From assembly GCA_963974715.1 (NCBI GenBank), contig CAXBDK010000004.1, positions 186,001 through 250,000 on the forward strand: a stretch of DNA of 64,000 nt. The letters run 5' to 3'. Below are positions 54,021-63,569 of this stretch, piece by piece (position 1 is the first letter of the stretch; each line of letters opens with the position of its first letter). This DNA is from Sediminicola sp963974715. GTDB lineage: Bacteria > Bacteroidota > Bacteroidia > Flavobacteriales > Flavobacteriaceae. A program made the position numbers and the translations under genes. Under the pieces are notes generated by a model. It searched no databases. It was not told the DNA's origin and saw nothing but the letters and a program-made list of their open reading frames with translations.

Positions 54021-56993
54021 ATGAGATATGGCATTTTAAAATTAATGGTTTTCTTAACCACGTTCTACGGATTTTCACAGAACAAAACCATCACGGGAAC
54101 TATATCCGATGAAATGGGACCTATGGCAGGGGTCAATATCATTGTAAAAGGGACCACTGCCGGGGCCATGACCAATTTTGACGGGGAATACACCTTGGAG
54201 AACGTCTCAGATAGCGATACCCTTGTATACAGTTTTATAGGCTATTTGACCCAAGAAATTTCGGTAGGCGACCAAAATGTGATCGATGTGACAATGCAGG
54301 AGGATACCCAAACTTTGGATGAAGTAGTTGTGGTAGGATATGGTACCCAACGAAAAAGCAATGTTGTGGGATCGGTGGCCAGTGTTGAAGTGGATGAAGC
54401 CACCAATGTACCCACCACCAACGTCTCCGAAATGCTCAGGGGCAGGGCCGCGGGGGTGCAGGTAAATTTAGGGGATGCCAGGCCAGGGGGGTCATCGAAC
54501 ATTGTAATCAGGGGCAACGTTTCGGTAGCCCCCAATGGCAACTCTCCCCTGATCATAGTGGATGGCCTTCCCTTTGACAACCTCAACGATGTTTCACCGG
54601 ACGATATTGCCAGCATTGAAATATTAAAAGATGCTTCCTCCACGGCCATTTATGGTTCCAGGGCATCCAACGGTGTCATATTGGTTTCCACTAAAAGAGG
54701 TAGGAGCGGCAAGGCGGTTATCGATTACCACGGTTATACGACCATCCAAACCTTGACCAAGAATTTTAATCAATACGATGGGCAACAATTTATAGACCTT
54801 AGGAGGGAAGCCAACCGAAACAGGTTTACCGGTGAATATCTGAACGACGAGAACATATTTTCCCCTGCTGAACTCGAAACCATCGAAAACCGCAATTTTA
54901 TAGACTGGGAAGACCTGGTATTGAACGATGCGGTGATCCAGAGTCATTCGTTAAGTTTTTCGACCGGAAGTGAAAACACCAAGATTTTTTCCAGCGTCAA
55001 TTATTTTACCCAAGAAGGTATTATTCCCAATTCCGGTTTTGAAAGGGGCACCTTCAAGTTAAATATCGAGCAACGACTAACGGACAAATTGTTGCTATCA
55101 GGTATCATAAATTATCAAAATGCCAATCAGAGCAGGGAAACCGGTGGTCTTAATTTTACCACCATTACCCCGTTGGCCAGGCCTTTCGATAAGCAAGGGG
55201 AGCTAGAAAAGTTTTACTTGGGCGCTTCGAACACGGCCGTAAATCCACTGTGGGACCAAAGGGAGTCGACCGATGAGACCAAAATAAACCTTACAGACCT
55301 TAATCTCAGTCTTTCCTACAATTTTACCCCCAATCTTAGCTATACCCTAAAGACGTTCATGAGGAACAGGAATACGGACCGGGGCATCTACAGGACTTCT
55401 TTACATTCTGCAGGGGATGAAGGGATCGACGGGTTGGCAGTTCTTTCAAACACACTTTTTAAACAGGTACTGGTTGAAAATATAGTGGACTACACGCCCC
55501 AGATCAACGATGATCATAGTTTAAACCTGACCGCCGTACAGGCTTTTGACGAGCAGGATACAGAATATACCCAACTGGACAAATCAGGGTTTACCAATGA
55601 TGCTTTGGGCTTTAATGGAAACGCAACGACCTTGTTAAACAATATCAGGGACGTATCCCAACGCAAGCTTTTATCATTTTTGGGACGGGTGAGATATGGA
55701 TATCTTGATCGCTATCTAATGGAAGCCACGGCCCGTACCGATGGTGCCTCTGTTTTTGCAAAAAACAACAAATGGGGATTCTTCCCTGCGGTCTCCGTTG
55801 CTTGGAAGATGCAGAACGAACCCTTTATGCAAAGCATTGAAGCCATCAACGAAATGAAGTTGAGGGTCAGTTACGGTACCACGGGAAACCAAGGTATCAA
55901 CCCATTGGAATCCTTGGGCGTGGCAGATGACCAACCCTATGTTTTTGGAGGCCAGACCGTGGGTGGGGCAACGGCATCCTCCCGTTTGCCAAATCCGGAC
56001 CTAAAATGGGAAACCACTACCACTTTGAACGCCGGATTGGATTTCAGGTTATTCAACAACCTATTCGAAGGTACTTTTGAATATTACAAAGGAAATACCA
56101 ACGACCTACTGCTTGACAGATCGATCGCGGGAACAACTGGGTTCAATGTTATTCGGTTTAATGTTGGGGAACTTGAAAACCAGGGAATAGAGGCTTCCCT
56201 AACCTCAAACATTATTAGAAAGGACAATCTGCGATGGTCATTGGGACTTGTTTTCTCCAAAAACAGGAACAAAGTCATTTCCCTGACCGGCGATCTGGAT
56301 GAAAATGGCCGGGAAATCGATATTACGGACATAGCTTCAGGAAGGCGTTTGTCCGTAGGCCAGTCCATAAACAATATATGGTTGCCCCAATATGACGGCA
56401 TTTATCAAGAAGGCGATGATATAGCGAGTTCCGGAAATCCATTGGCCCAACCCGGGGATGTAAGGGTGGTAGATCAGGACGGAAACGGTCAAATAGACGA
56501 CAGGGACAATGTATTTACGAATACCGACCCTGATTGGTACGGGTCCATTACCAATACCATCACATACAAAAATTTCGATCTTTTTGCGGATATCTACATA
56601 CTGCAGGGAGCTACATTGTTGAATCCAGTACTGGCCAATGGGGAATTATGGAAAGGGGCCATTAACGGTATCAGAACAAAATATTATACCCCCGAGTTTC
56701 CTTCCACACAATACCCAAGGCCTAAACCGGATACCCATCTCCACCTATTTTCATTTGCGGTAAGGGATGCATCCTACATAAGGTTAAGGACATTATCATT
56801 GGGCTATAACATTCCCCAGAACAGTATTTCCAAAATTGGATTTCAAAGGGCCAAAGTATACCTAACGGGCACCAATTTGTTCACCTCCACCGATTTCCGA
56901 TCGTACAGTCCCGAACAAAGTCCACAGAACGGTTCGGAAACCACGTTTCCGGAGACCAGAAATATAACATTAGGCGTCAAATTAGGATTTTAA
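54021..56993 (+). CDS. SusC/RagA family TonB-linked outer-membrane transporter
   Basis: A 990-residue TonB-dependent importer of oligosaccharides. Signal peptide (1-20), a carboxypeptidase-regulatory-like beta domain (TITGTISDEMGPMAGVNIIVKG, ~25-95), a LDEVVVVGYGTQ motif, plug domain (PTTNVSEMLRGRAAGVQV ... IEILKDASSTAIYGSRASNGV), then a 22-strand barrel to the terminal RNITLGVKLGF. It pairs with SusD 9 bp downstream. Given the linked GH16 enzyme, its cargo is probably laminarin oligosaccharide. Confidence 0.96.
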   Translation: MRYGILKLMVFLTTFYGFSQNKTITGTISDEMGPMAGVNIIVKGTTAGAMTNFDGEYTLENVSDSDTLVYSFIGYLTQEISVGDQNVIDVTMQEDTQTLDEVVVVGYGTQRKSNVVGSVASVEVDEATNVPTTNVSEMLRGRAAGVQVNLGDARPGGSSNIVIRGNVSVAPNGNSPLIIVDGLPFDNLNDVSPDDIASIEILKDASSTAIYGSRASNGVILVSTKRGRSGKAVIDYHGYTTIQTLTKNFNQYDGQQFIDLRREANRNRFTGEYLNDENIFSPAELETIENRNFIDWEDLVLNDAVIQSHSLSFSTGSENTKIFSSVNYFTQEGIIPNSGFERGTFKLNIEQRLTDKLLLSGIINYQNANQSRETGGLNFTTITPLARPFDKQGELEKFYLGASNTAVNPLWDQRESTDETKINLTDLNLSLSYNFTPNLSYTLKTFMRNRNTDRGIYRTSLHSAGDEGIDGLAVLSNTLFKQVLVENIVDYTPQINDDHSLNLTAVQAFDEQDTEYTQLDKSGFTNDALGFNGNATTLLNNIRDVSQRKLLSFLGRVRYGYLDRYLMEATARTDGASVFAKNNKWGFFPAVSVAWKMQNEPFMQSIEAINEMKLRVSYGTTGNQGINPLESLGVADDQPYVFGGQTVGGATASSRLPNPDLKWETTTTLNAGLDFRLFNNLFEGTFEYYKGNTNDLLLDRSIAGTTGFNVIRFNVGELENQGIEASLTSNIIRKDNLRWSLGLVFSKNRNKVISLTGDLDENGREIDITDIASGRRLSVGQSINNIWLPQYDGIYQEGDDIASSGNPLAQPGDVRVVDQDGNGQIDDRDNVFTNTDPDWYGSITNTITYKNFDLFADIYILQGATLLNPVLANGELWKGAINGIRTKYYTPEFPSTQYPRPKPDTHLHLFSFAVRDASYIRLRTLSLGYNIPQNSISKIGFQRAKVYLTGTNLFTSTDFRSYSPEQSPQNGSETTFPETRNITLGVKLGF

Positions 56994-57002
56994 AAAATTG
57001 TT

Positions 57003-58619
57003 ATGAAAAATAGAAACGGTCATTTAACATCAAAGATACTTTTAGTATTATTCCTCTCCATAGCGATCTTTACCTCATGCGAGGAAGATTTCCTGGAGGA
57101 TAAGCTGCTTTCGGACACTTCCGTAGAATTCCTATACTCAAGTCCGGAAGGATTGGAATCGGCAGTGGTCGGACTGTACACCCTCAACAGAAATATTTAT
57201 CAGGACCTGAGCCTAAATGGCACCATACCCCTTATTCCACAGGCAAAGAGCGATCTGGGCGTAGGTATCACTGGGGAAGCTTCCCTCTATAGCAGATTGC
57301 TCTGGGGGGCCAGTTTGGGGGATTACGGTACCGCTTCCGGGATCAACGCCTATTGGAACCATTTCTACAAGATCGTGGATAGGTCCAACGCCATCATCCA
57401 AGGTGCGGAAAATTTGGAAGATATAGACGAGGCGAGAAGAAATCAGATCCTCTCGGAGGCCAAATGTATGCGGGCAAACGCATTTTTTACCCTGTACAGG
57501 CTCTTTAACAACATATTCATAACCACCGAGCCCACCACTCCGGAGAACGCATTTGATGTACCACAGGATAAATCGTCCGAAGAGGAAATCTTTACCTTGT
57601 TGCGGTCCGATCTGGACTTTGCCATTGAAAATCTCGAATACGATCCAGAACAGTTCGGCAGGTGGGGACAAGGTGCGGCAAGGCATCTTAGGGCCATGGT
57701 CGCCCTATGGGAAAATGATTGGGAAGAAGCAGCTGCCCAGGCAGATGCCGTAATTACCAGCGGCAACCATAATTTGACACCTACCACACAAGAAGTGTTC
57801 GCAGGGGACCTGAACCATTCCGAGACTTTATTTGCCATAAATTTTCAAAGGGAAACCATTGGCGGTGGGAGTCCACATATCATGAACTGGAACATGGTAG
57901 CCTCCTATGCCGATGCACCTGGACTTATACAGTCGGTAGAAAACGGCGGTGCCGGGGCAGGATTTATATCCCTGAACGAGTATATGATCAATTTGCTCAA
58001 TGAAGATCCCAATGACAGCCGAAAGGACAACACCTACTATATTTTCGAGTATGTCTATAATGACGAAACGGCCCTCCCTGCCGGCAAAGAGTTGGGAGAC
58101 CCCTTGGATATGTACGAAAACAGTCCTACGGATCAAAATGAGTTTATGCTCTACTATAGAAGACAAAATCCCGGGGTATTAAAATTCTTCGATAGTACCG
58201 TGGAACCCACGGACAGGAACCATTTTAAAAATATAATGATCTACAGGTCGGCCGAAACTTATTTGATCGGAGCGGAGGCACATATGATGTTGAACAATAC
58301 ATCAAAAGCGCTGGAATACCTCAATGCCGTTAGGACCAGGGCAAATACGGATCCGGTGGAAACCATAGATCTTCAGGCCATTTTGGACGAAGGGGCCCGG
58401 GAATTGGCATTTGAAGGTCAACGATGGTTTACCCTTAAGAGAACGGGAAAATTATATGAATTTCTTTTGGACCATATGAACAATGACAACATGAACGAGT
58501 CCTATCCAGAAGGAAATCCGAAGGAAATCCTAAGGGAATATATGAAGAATTGGCCCATTCCCCAGCAGCAAATGGATCTTTTGGGTCCCAACTATCCACA
58601 GAACGAAGGATACAATTAA
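57003..58619 (+). CDS. RagB/SusD family nutrient-binding lipoprotein
   Basis: A 538-residue lipoprotein lid for the SusC partner. Lipobox FTSC (C26). The N-terminal YSSPEGLESAVVGLYTL and helical TPR-like body (AKCMRANAFFTLYRLFNN) are typical, as are the C-terminal ETYLIGAEAHMMLNN, ALEYLNAVRTRAN and ELAFEGQRWFTLKRTGKL. It binds glycan at the cell surface. Its stop overlaps an upstream Met of the next gene by one base. Confidence 0.96.
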   Translation: MKNRNGHLTSKILLVLFLSIAIFTSCEEDFLEDKLLSDTSVEFLYSSPEGLESAVVGLYTLNRNIYQDLSLNGTIPLIPQAKSDLGVGITGEASLYSRLLWGASLGDYGTASGINAYWNHFYKIVDRSNAIIQGAENLEDIDEARRNQILSEAKCMRANAFFTLYRLFNNIFITTEPTTPENAFDVPQDKSSEEEIFTLLRSDLDFAIENLEYDPEQFGRWGQGAARHLRAMVALWENDWEEAAAQADAVITSGNHNLTPTTQEVFAGDLNHSETLFAINFQRETIGGGSPHIMNWNMVASYADAPGLIQSVENGGAGAGFISLNEYMINLLNEDPNDSRKDNTYYIFEYVYNDETALPAGKELGDPLDMYENSPTDQNEFMLYYRRQNPGVLKFFDSTVEPTDRNHFKNIMIYRSAETYLIGAEAHMMLNNTSKALEYLNAVRTRANTDPVETIDLQAILDEGARELAFEGQRWFTLKRTGKLYEFLLDHMNNDNMNESYPEGNPKEILREYMKNWPIPQQQMDLLGPNYPQNEGYN

Positions 58620-58654
58620 TGTACGCAAACCAGGATCAACTAAAACACGGAGAA

Positions 58655-60823
58655 ATGAAGAAGTTCAGAAACAATATAAACATACCCATTCCAAACGTAT
58701 ACCTTGTGTCGCTATTGGTGCTAGGGGCCTGGAGCCTTGTAATCTCGTGCGAGACGGAGGACGATATCCCCCCGCCATCGGCCTATGTGAAGCCTGCCCC
58801 GGAACCGGAGCCGGAAGATTGCACCACCTTTACCACTATAGTTCCCGAACTTTCAGAAGGTATTACTTTTGAATGTGGTGGGCCGGAAGTCACCTTTTTT
58901 GGTGAAAAAGATGGTTCCTTTACCTTGAACTATATTGAAAATCCGTACTCAGGGGGCATCAATACCTCAGAACGGGTGGTAGAATATATACAGAGCGAAG
59001 GGATAGAACCTTGGGCCGGTTTTTTCTTTGGATTGGCGAGCAAGGTGGATTTTTCGGAAATGCAGACCGTTAAAATAAAAGTATATTCCCCTGCCCCGGA
59101 ACAAGCCGTCCTTCTAAAATTTGAAGACAGTGCCGATACCTCCATTGCCAAAGAGGTACAGGCTACCACAACGGTGGCCAATGAGTGGGAAGAACTGTCC
59201 TTTACATTTTCGGAAAGTGATTCCAACAAGTTCGACAATATGGTGCTGTTCTTCAATTTTAACGGGGAAAAGGATGTACCCACTACCCATTATTTTGATG
59301 ATATCGTGATGGCCGAAGGTGGAGGTACCGAAGAACCGGTGGACACTACCGAACCTACCGTGGCCGCAGCACTCCCGACCGTAGATCCCACCCAGGTAAT
59401 TTCCCTTTTCAGCGATGCCTATACGAACGTTGCAGTGGATACCTGGAGGACCGACTGGTCCGATGCCACCTTGGAGGATACCACCATAGGGGAAGATGCG
59501 GTAAAAAAATATAGCGCACTAGGTTTTGTAGGGGTAGAAGCGGTCGCCTCACCCATCGACGTGACCACCATGACCCATTTCCATGCGGATATCTGGACAG
59601 CGGATGCGACGGAATTCAGGATAAAATTAGTGGATTTTGGAGCGGACGGTGCCTTTGATGGTGGCGACGATGTTGAACACGAAATCGTAGTCGAAAATCC
59701 CGAACAACAAGAATGGGTAAGTTTAAACATCCCCCTTTCCAACTTTACCGGATTGACCAGTAGGGCGCATATCGCACAACTGATATTTGTAGGGGCCCCG
59801 TCAAAACAGAATACAGTGTTTATGGACAATATCTATTTCTATAATGAGGCAGGGGTTTCCAATGCCCCCACTATGGGAGCTCCCCAGCCGACGCTCTCCG
59901 AAGCCAACGTTATTTCGGTATTCAGTGATGCATATACCAATGTTGCCGGAACGGAATTCAATCCCAATTGGGGACAGGGAACCATTGCATCACAAGTGGA
60001 TATATCAGGCAACAATACGTTGAAATACGAAAATCTGAACTACCAAGGCACCCAATTTGCTTCTTCGATCGATGCCTCGGGAACGACCATGCTGCATGTA
60101 GATTATTGGACCGCGGATTCCTCCGCACTGGAGTTCTTTCTCATCAGCACTGGCCCGGCCGAAACGGCCAGTTCCCTGGAAATAACCACGGGCCAATGGG
60201 TAAGTGCCGATATACCTCTTTCCGAGTTTTCCAATGTGGACCTTTCGGATATCATACAATTTAAAATCGAGGGCGATGGCACGGTATATTTGGACAATAT
60301 GTATTTCTATACACCCCCCGCTACGGAACCAACAACAGCGGCCGCAACGCCCACTTTGGCAGATGCGGACGTAATCTCCCTTTTCAGTGATGCCTACACC
60401 AATGTGCCCGTTGATACCTGGAGGACGGTTTGGTCTGCGGCCACCCTTGAAGACCTGGACATTGATGGAAATGCGGTCAAGAAATACAGCGACCTTAATT
60501 TTGTGGGCATTGAGACAGTTTCCAATACGATCGACGCCGCTGGAATGACCCATTTCCATACCGACGTATGGACTGCGGATGCTACCGAAATAAGGATCAA
60601 GCTGGTCGACTTTGGCTCAAACGGTACTTTTGATGGTGGGGATGACACGGAACATGAGATCACCATTTCCGATCCGGAACAAAATATATGGCTCTCTTTG
60701 GAAATCCCACTTTCCGATTTTACCGGTTTGGGCAGCAGGGGCCAAATTGGCCAATTGATCTATGCGGGGGAACCGGCAGGCTCAATGGCTATCTTTGTGG
60801 ATAATGTGTATTTTCACAAATAA
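58655..60823 (+). CDS. Surface glycan-binding lipoprotein with three repeated modules
   Basis: Predicted 722-residue lipoprotein; the Met at 58655 leads to a hydrophobic signal with lipobox LVISC, though 58619 is also possible. The first ~220 mature residues form a CBM-like beta-sandwich (VTFFGEKDGSFTLNYIENP, DNMVLFFNFNG). Three modules of about 135-150 residues follow, each opening VIS(L/V)FSDAYTNV: M1 59396-59844, M2 59909-60313, M3 60371-60820. M1 and M3 are close (TWRT, WTADATEF/IRIKLVDFG, DGGDD, YFxN); M2 is shorter and diverged. No catalytic residues are seen. It probably holds laminarin for the GH16 enzyme. Confidence 0.8.
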   Translation: MKKFRNNINIPIPNVYLVSLLVLGAWSLVISCETEDDIPPPSAYVKPAPEPEPEDCTTFTTIVPELSEGITFECGGPEVTFFGEKDGSFTLNYIENPYSGGINTSERVVEYIQSEGIEPWAGFFFGLASKVDFSEMQTVKIKVYSPAPEQAVLLKFEDSADTSIAKEVQATTTVANEWEELSFTFSESDSNKFDNMVLFFNFNGEKDVPTTHYFDDIVMAEGGGTEEPVDTTEPTVAAALPTVDPTQVISLFSDAYTNVAVDTWRTDWSDATLEDTTIGEDAVKKYSALGFVGVEAVASPIDVTTMTHFHADIWTADATEFRIKLVDFGADGAFDGGDDVEHEIVVENPEQQEWVSLNIPLSNFTGLTSRAHIAQLIFVGAPSKQNTVFMDNIYFYNEAGVSNAPTMGAPQPTLSEANVISVFSDAYTNVAGTEFNPNWGQGTIASQVDISGNNTLKYENLNYQGTQFASSIDASGTTMLHVDYWTADSSALEFFLISTGPAETASSLEITTGQWVSADIPLSEFSNVDLSDIIQFKIEGDGTVYLDNMYFYTPPATEPTTAAATPTLADADVISLFSDAYTNVPVDTWRTVWSAATLEDLDIDGNAVKKYSDLNFVGIETVSNTIDAAGMTHFHTDVWTADATEIRIKLVDFGSNGTFDGGDDTEHEITISDPEQNIWLSLEIPLSDFTGLGSRGQIGQLIYAGEPAGSMAIFVDNVYFHK

Positions 60824-60853
60824 GACCAAATTAGAAAAATCCATTTAATATAA

Positions 60854-60901
60854 TTGGTCGGGGTCGGACCTGTTAATATTGAAGTTGAAAACCCCGACCA
60901 A
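60854..60901 (+). terminator. Hairpin between the SGBP and GH16 genes
   Basis: A perfect 11-bp stem TTGGTCGGGGT / ACCCCGACCAA with a 26-nt loop, followed by CATTTTTAAA. It could be a partial terminator or an mRNA stabiliser that sets the GH16 level relative to susCD. Confidence 0.5.
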
Positions 60902-60934
60902 CATTTTTAAAAAGGGTATGGATACCCATGAAAT

Positions 60935-62086
60935 ATGACAAATATGAACAACAAACAGATTTACCAATTGGTTAAAACAAATCCTTTGAACATAGCCTTG
61001 TTGATCTTGATACTTATGTTTTCCTGCAGTGCGGGCAATTCGGAACCGGCCAGCATTCCCTCTGAAATGAACATAGAGACCACCTTGGTGGGTGCCAGTG
61101 ATATCCTTCCCAATGGAAATGGTTCCGGCATCGTTCAAATATCCGTCTCAGCCAAAAATGCGGTAAGGTATGCCTTCAGGATTGAAAATGGGGACCTACA
61201 GGAAAGTCCAACAGGCTCCATTGAATATGTTTTTACCAAGGAAGGGACACATTCCTATCCCGTATCGGTATGGGCCTATTCGGATAGCGGGGAATTCATA
61301 ACCAATACCGTGACTATAGAGGTCTTTAAATCCGATGAGGCTTTTGCAACGTTGGTTTTCTCGGATGAATTTGAATATGAAGGAACTCCGGATTCCGAAA
61401 GATGGCATCACCAGGTCATCCCTCCAAATAATGGCAGCTGGCATAATGCGGAGCTGCAACATTATACGGCAAGAACCGATAATTCCTTTGTAAGTGATGG
61501 GACCTTAAAAATTGTGGCCAAAAAAGAACAGTATTCCACCGGAGGTTCCACCAAATCCTATACGTCCGCAAGGTTAAATTCAAAGTTCGCCTTTACTTAT
61601 GGACGTATCGAGGTGAGTGCCAAACTTCCCGTGGAAGCGGGTACTTGGCCCGCCATTTGGACCTTGGGGGCAAATTCTGGCGAAACCGGGAACTATTTTG
61701 GAGATCAATATGGAAGTGTTGGATGGCCAGCCTGCGGAGAAATAGATATCCTGGAACAGACAGGAGGGGATAAAAACACTACCATTACCCATTTTCACTG
61801 GGGTGACACAAATACAGGGGAATATAAACATGCCGGGGCAACCCCCTCTGTTCCAACGGCCACAAGTGACTTTCATCTCTATTCTTTGGAGTGGACCAGT
61901 TCTACCATGAAGGTATTCGTAGATGATGCGCTGGTCTTTGAACTTCCAAATACCCCTGACAAGCCCTACAGCGATCCTCAATATGTACTTCTAAACTTGG
62001 CCATGGGCGGAACGCTAGGAGGGGAGGTTCCCGAAAATTTCACCGATTCCACTTATGAAATAGACTATATCAGAATATATCAGTAA
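60935..62086 (+). CDS. PKD-GH16 laminarinase, lipoprotein
   Basis: A 383-residue endo-beta-1,3-glucanase-like enzyme on the cell surface (lipobox MFSC, C31). Residues 46-132 form a PKD domain (GSGIVQISVSAKNAVRYAF, TVTIEVF). The GH16 domain (~140-383) carries the ExDxxE set in GEIDILEQTGG: nucleophile E269, D271 and acid/base E274. WHNAELQHYT and GTWPAIWTLG are typical of laminarinases. A Met at 60944 is a possible alternative start. It ends the locus SusC-SusD-SGBP-GH16, whose make-up matches known flavobacterial laminarin loci. Confidence 0.92.
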   Translation: MTNMNNKQIYQLVKTNPLNIALLILILMFSCSAGNSEPASIPSEMNIETTLVGASDILPNGNGSGIVQISVSAKNAVRYAFRIENGDLQESPTGSIEYVFTKEGTHSYPVSVWAYSDSGEFITNTVTIEVFKSDEAFATLVFSDEFEYEGTPDSERWHHQVIPPNNGSWHNAELQHYTARTDNSFVSDGTLKIVAKKEQYSTGGSTKSYTSARLNSKFAFTYGRIEVSAKLPVEAGTWPAIWTLGANSGETGNYFGDQYGSVGWPACGEIDILEQTGGDKNTTITHFHWGDTNTGEYKHAGATPSVPTATSDFHLYSLEWTSSTMKVFVDDALVFELPNTPDKPYSDPQYVLLNLAMGGTLGGEVPENFTDSTYEIDYIRIYQ

Positions 62087-62111
62087 CTGTTTTTTTGGAT
62101 ACTGGTATTAA

Positions 62112-62163
62112 TGCGCCTTCACCGAAAATACGTTTATAAATAGCCATTTTCGGCGAAGGTGCA
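62112..62163. repeat. Imperfect inverted repeat after GH16
   Basis: TGCGCCTTCACCGAAAAT (62112-62129) and ATTTTCGGCGAAGGTGCA (62146-62163) pair over 18 bp with two mismatches, loop 16 nt. It may act as a bidirectional terminator at the end of the laminarin locus. Confidence 0.5.
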
Positions 62164-62410
62164 TTCTCTATTTGCCTCTGTTCGATCGAAGTGCTTTTAT
62201 TCCATGAAAACCTTGTATTACGGTTACGGCAAAAGCTGTTTAAAGTACGGTGGCGCACAACAATCGCCAATTTCTTGGGAAACTCTGTTTATTGATATGG
62301 GTGCAACAACATCTATCCCTAAACGGTTTATTGAATACCCGATGATTTTTGACAAATGCGTATTTTGGGCATTGAGCTTATCCTAGTCCTCCAGTGACCA
62401 CGGTAGTTCG

Positions 62411-62438
62411 AATCCCGTTATGCCGGGATAACGGGATT
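62411..62438. repeat. Perfect hairpin beside a tRNA-like fragment
   Basis: AATCCCGTTAT / ATAACGGGATT, an 11-bp perfect stem with loop GCCGGG. The 5' flank GGTAGTTCGAATCCCG resembles a decayed T arm. It could be a terminator or an old integration end. Confidence 0.45.
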
Positions 62439-62709
62439 TCTATCGAACACTTTTACTTAATTTATCCGCTATTGGAAAAAGTAAGAGGTAGGAAGGAGGG
62501 GAATGTCGAAAAAGTATCGAATCTAAAAAATGCTTCAAGAACTATTCCCTAGAGCGAGGAATATTTTGGACCGGGTCGCTACGGCGGTCCAAGACCCGAC
62601 ACTCAGCTCGAAACCGAAAATCAACAAAGTACCACAAGACTAGAATCCATTATACCTATTGTGCTGGAATCTGGAACATCTTTTGGTACCCCATTAAATT
62701 CAGCTTTGA

Positions 62710-63126
62710 TCATCCGGTTACTCTTTTATCCTTGGCTACAAATTTCGCAAATGCTAACAATGCACCGGTCACCATGATATTTCTGAAAAAATTGACCATT
62801 TCCAACTCCTTTTCCCGACTTAGATCTGCGGTCATGTTCCCAACTACCAATTCGTGTCCCATGGCCCGTGGCAAATGAACTAAAAAAGCCATCAGAATTA
62901 CGTACAATGCCATCAAAGTATACGCAAGCTTGTCATATTTGCCAATAACGGCACTTATAATGAAAAGTAGGATGCAAACCAATGTAAAGTAATTCCAAAA
63001 AAATGGGAATGGAATATAGTCCGGTACAAACGAAGCACCAACTTCTGGTCTTCCAAGATGCAGTCCAACATACAATAAAAACGAAAGAGGAAAAATATAT
63101 TTTCCCAAGTTTAAAGCTTTGTCCAT
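62710..63126 (-). CDS. DoxX-like small membrane protein
   Basis: A 138-residue protein with about four hydrophobic helices (KYIFPLSFLLYVGLHL, FFWNYFTLVCILLFIISAVIG, LAYTLMALYVILMAFLVHLP, IMVTGALLAFAKFVAK). The ending helix and the HLPRA motif before it fit the DoxX/DoxD-like group of small quinone-linked or envelope proteins. It follows the YCII gene by 11 bp on the same strand. Confidence 0.75.
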   Translation of the reverse strand: MDKALNLGKYIFPLSFLLYVGLHLGRPEVGASFVPDYIPFPFFWNYFTLVCILLFIISAVIGKYDKLAYTLMALYVILMAFLVHLPRAMGHELVVGNMTADLSREKELEMVNFFRNIMVTGALLAFAKFVAKDKRVTG

Positions 63127-63137
63127 GGCAGTAATGA

Positions 63138-63491
63138 TCAGTTGGTTGGAAAAGGTATAAGGGGACGAATTTCTACCGAACTATTTTGATACTTAAGAAT
63201 TGGGCAGGTCTTGCTCCATTCTTGCACCTCTTTCATACCATCGGATCTGCAGATCAAGAATCCAGACACCAAAATGCTGTCGATTTCCTTGTGAGGTCCA
63301 ACCCACACACCATTTTTATTTACAACTGAAGCTTCATAGCGAACCGGTGCTGAATGCACCAATTTCCCTTGCATGGCTATATTGCCTATCCAAGATTGCC
63401 ATTTGGGCATATCCTCGGCCATATCCTGCGCTGTTGACAAGTAACCATTATAGTCACTTGGATTACGGAACAATAATAAATACTCTGTCAT
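63138..63491 (-). CDS. YCII-related domain protein
   Basis: A 117-residue protein of the YCII-related fold (MTEYLLLFRNPSDYNGYLST; later VSGFLICRSDGMKEVQEWSKTCPILKYQNSSVEIRPL). Family members are small enzymes or binding proteins of uncertain function, often called transcription initiation protein in annotations. It probably forms an operon with the DoxX-like gene, with the Crp-type regulator upstream as likely controller. Confidence 0.8.
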   Translation of the reverse strand: MTEYLLLFRNPSDYNGYLSTAQDMAEDMPKWQSWIGNIAMQGKLVHSAPVRYEASVVNKNGVWVGPHKEIDSILVSGFLICRSDGMKEVQEWSKTCPILKYQNSSVEIRPLIPFPTN

Positions 63492-63569
63492 GATCTTGAA
63501 ATTTAAATTGTTAATGATAATCCAAAATTGTGCAATTTAAATTCCATGAAAGATGACAAAAGTCTATGT

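Larger units (their letters stand above)
62087..62709. other. 623-bp gap with inverted repeats and decayed DNA
   Basis: No credible gene. It holds an 18-bp imperfect inverted repeat (62112-62163), a perfect hairpin (62411-62438) next to a tRNA-T-arm-like GGTAGTTCGAATCCCG, and a CGGGTC/GACCCG pairing near 62572-62598. Short frames at 62159-62386 (+) and 62070-62270 (-) look like chance. Confidence 0.5.

Noticed and set aside
62159..62386. Two small frames after GH16 (62159-62386 + and 62070-62270 -)
   Set aside because: They run across inverted repeats, have no family look and no plausible start context.
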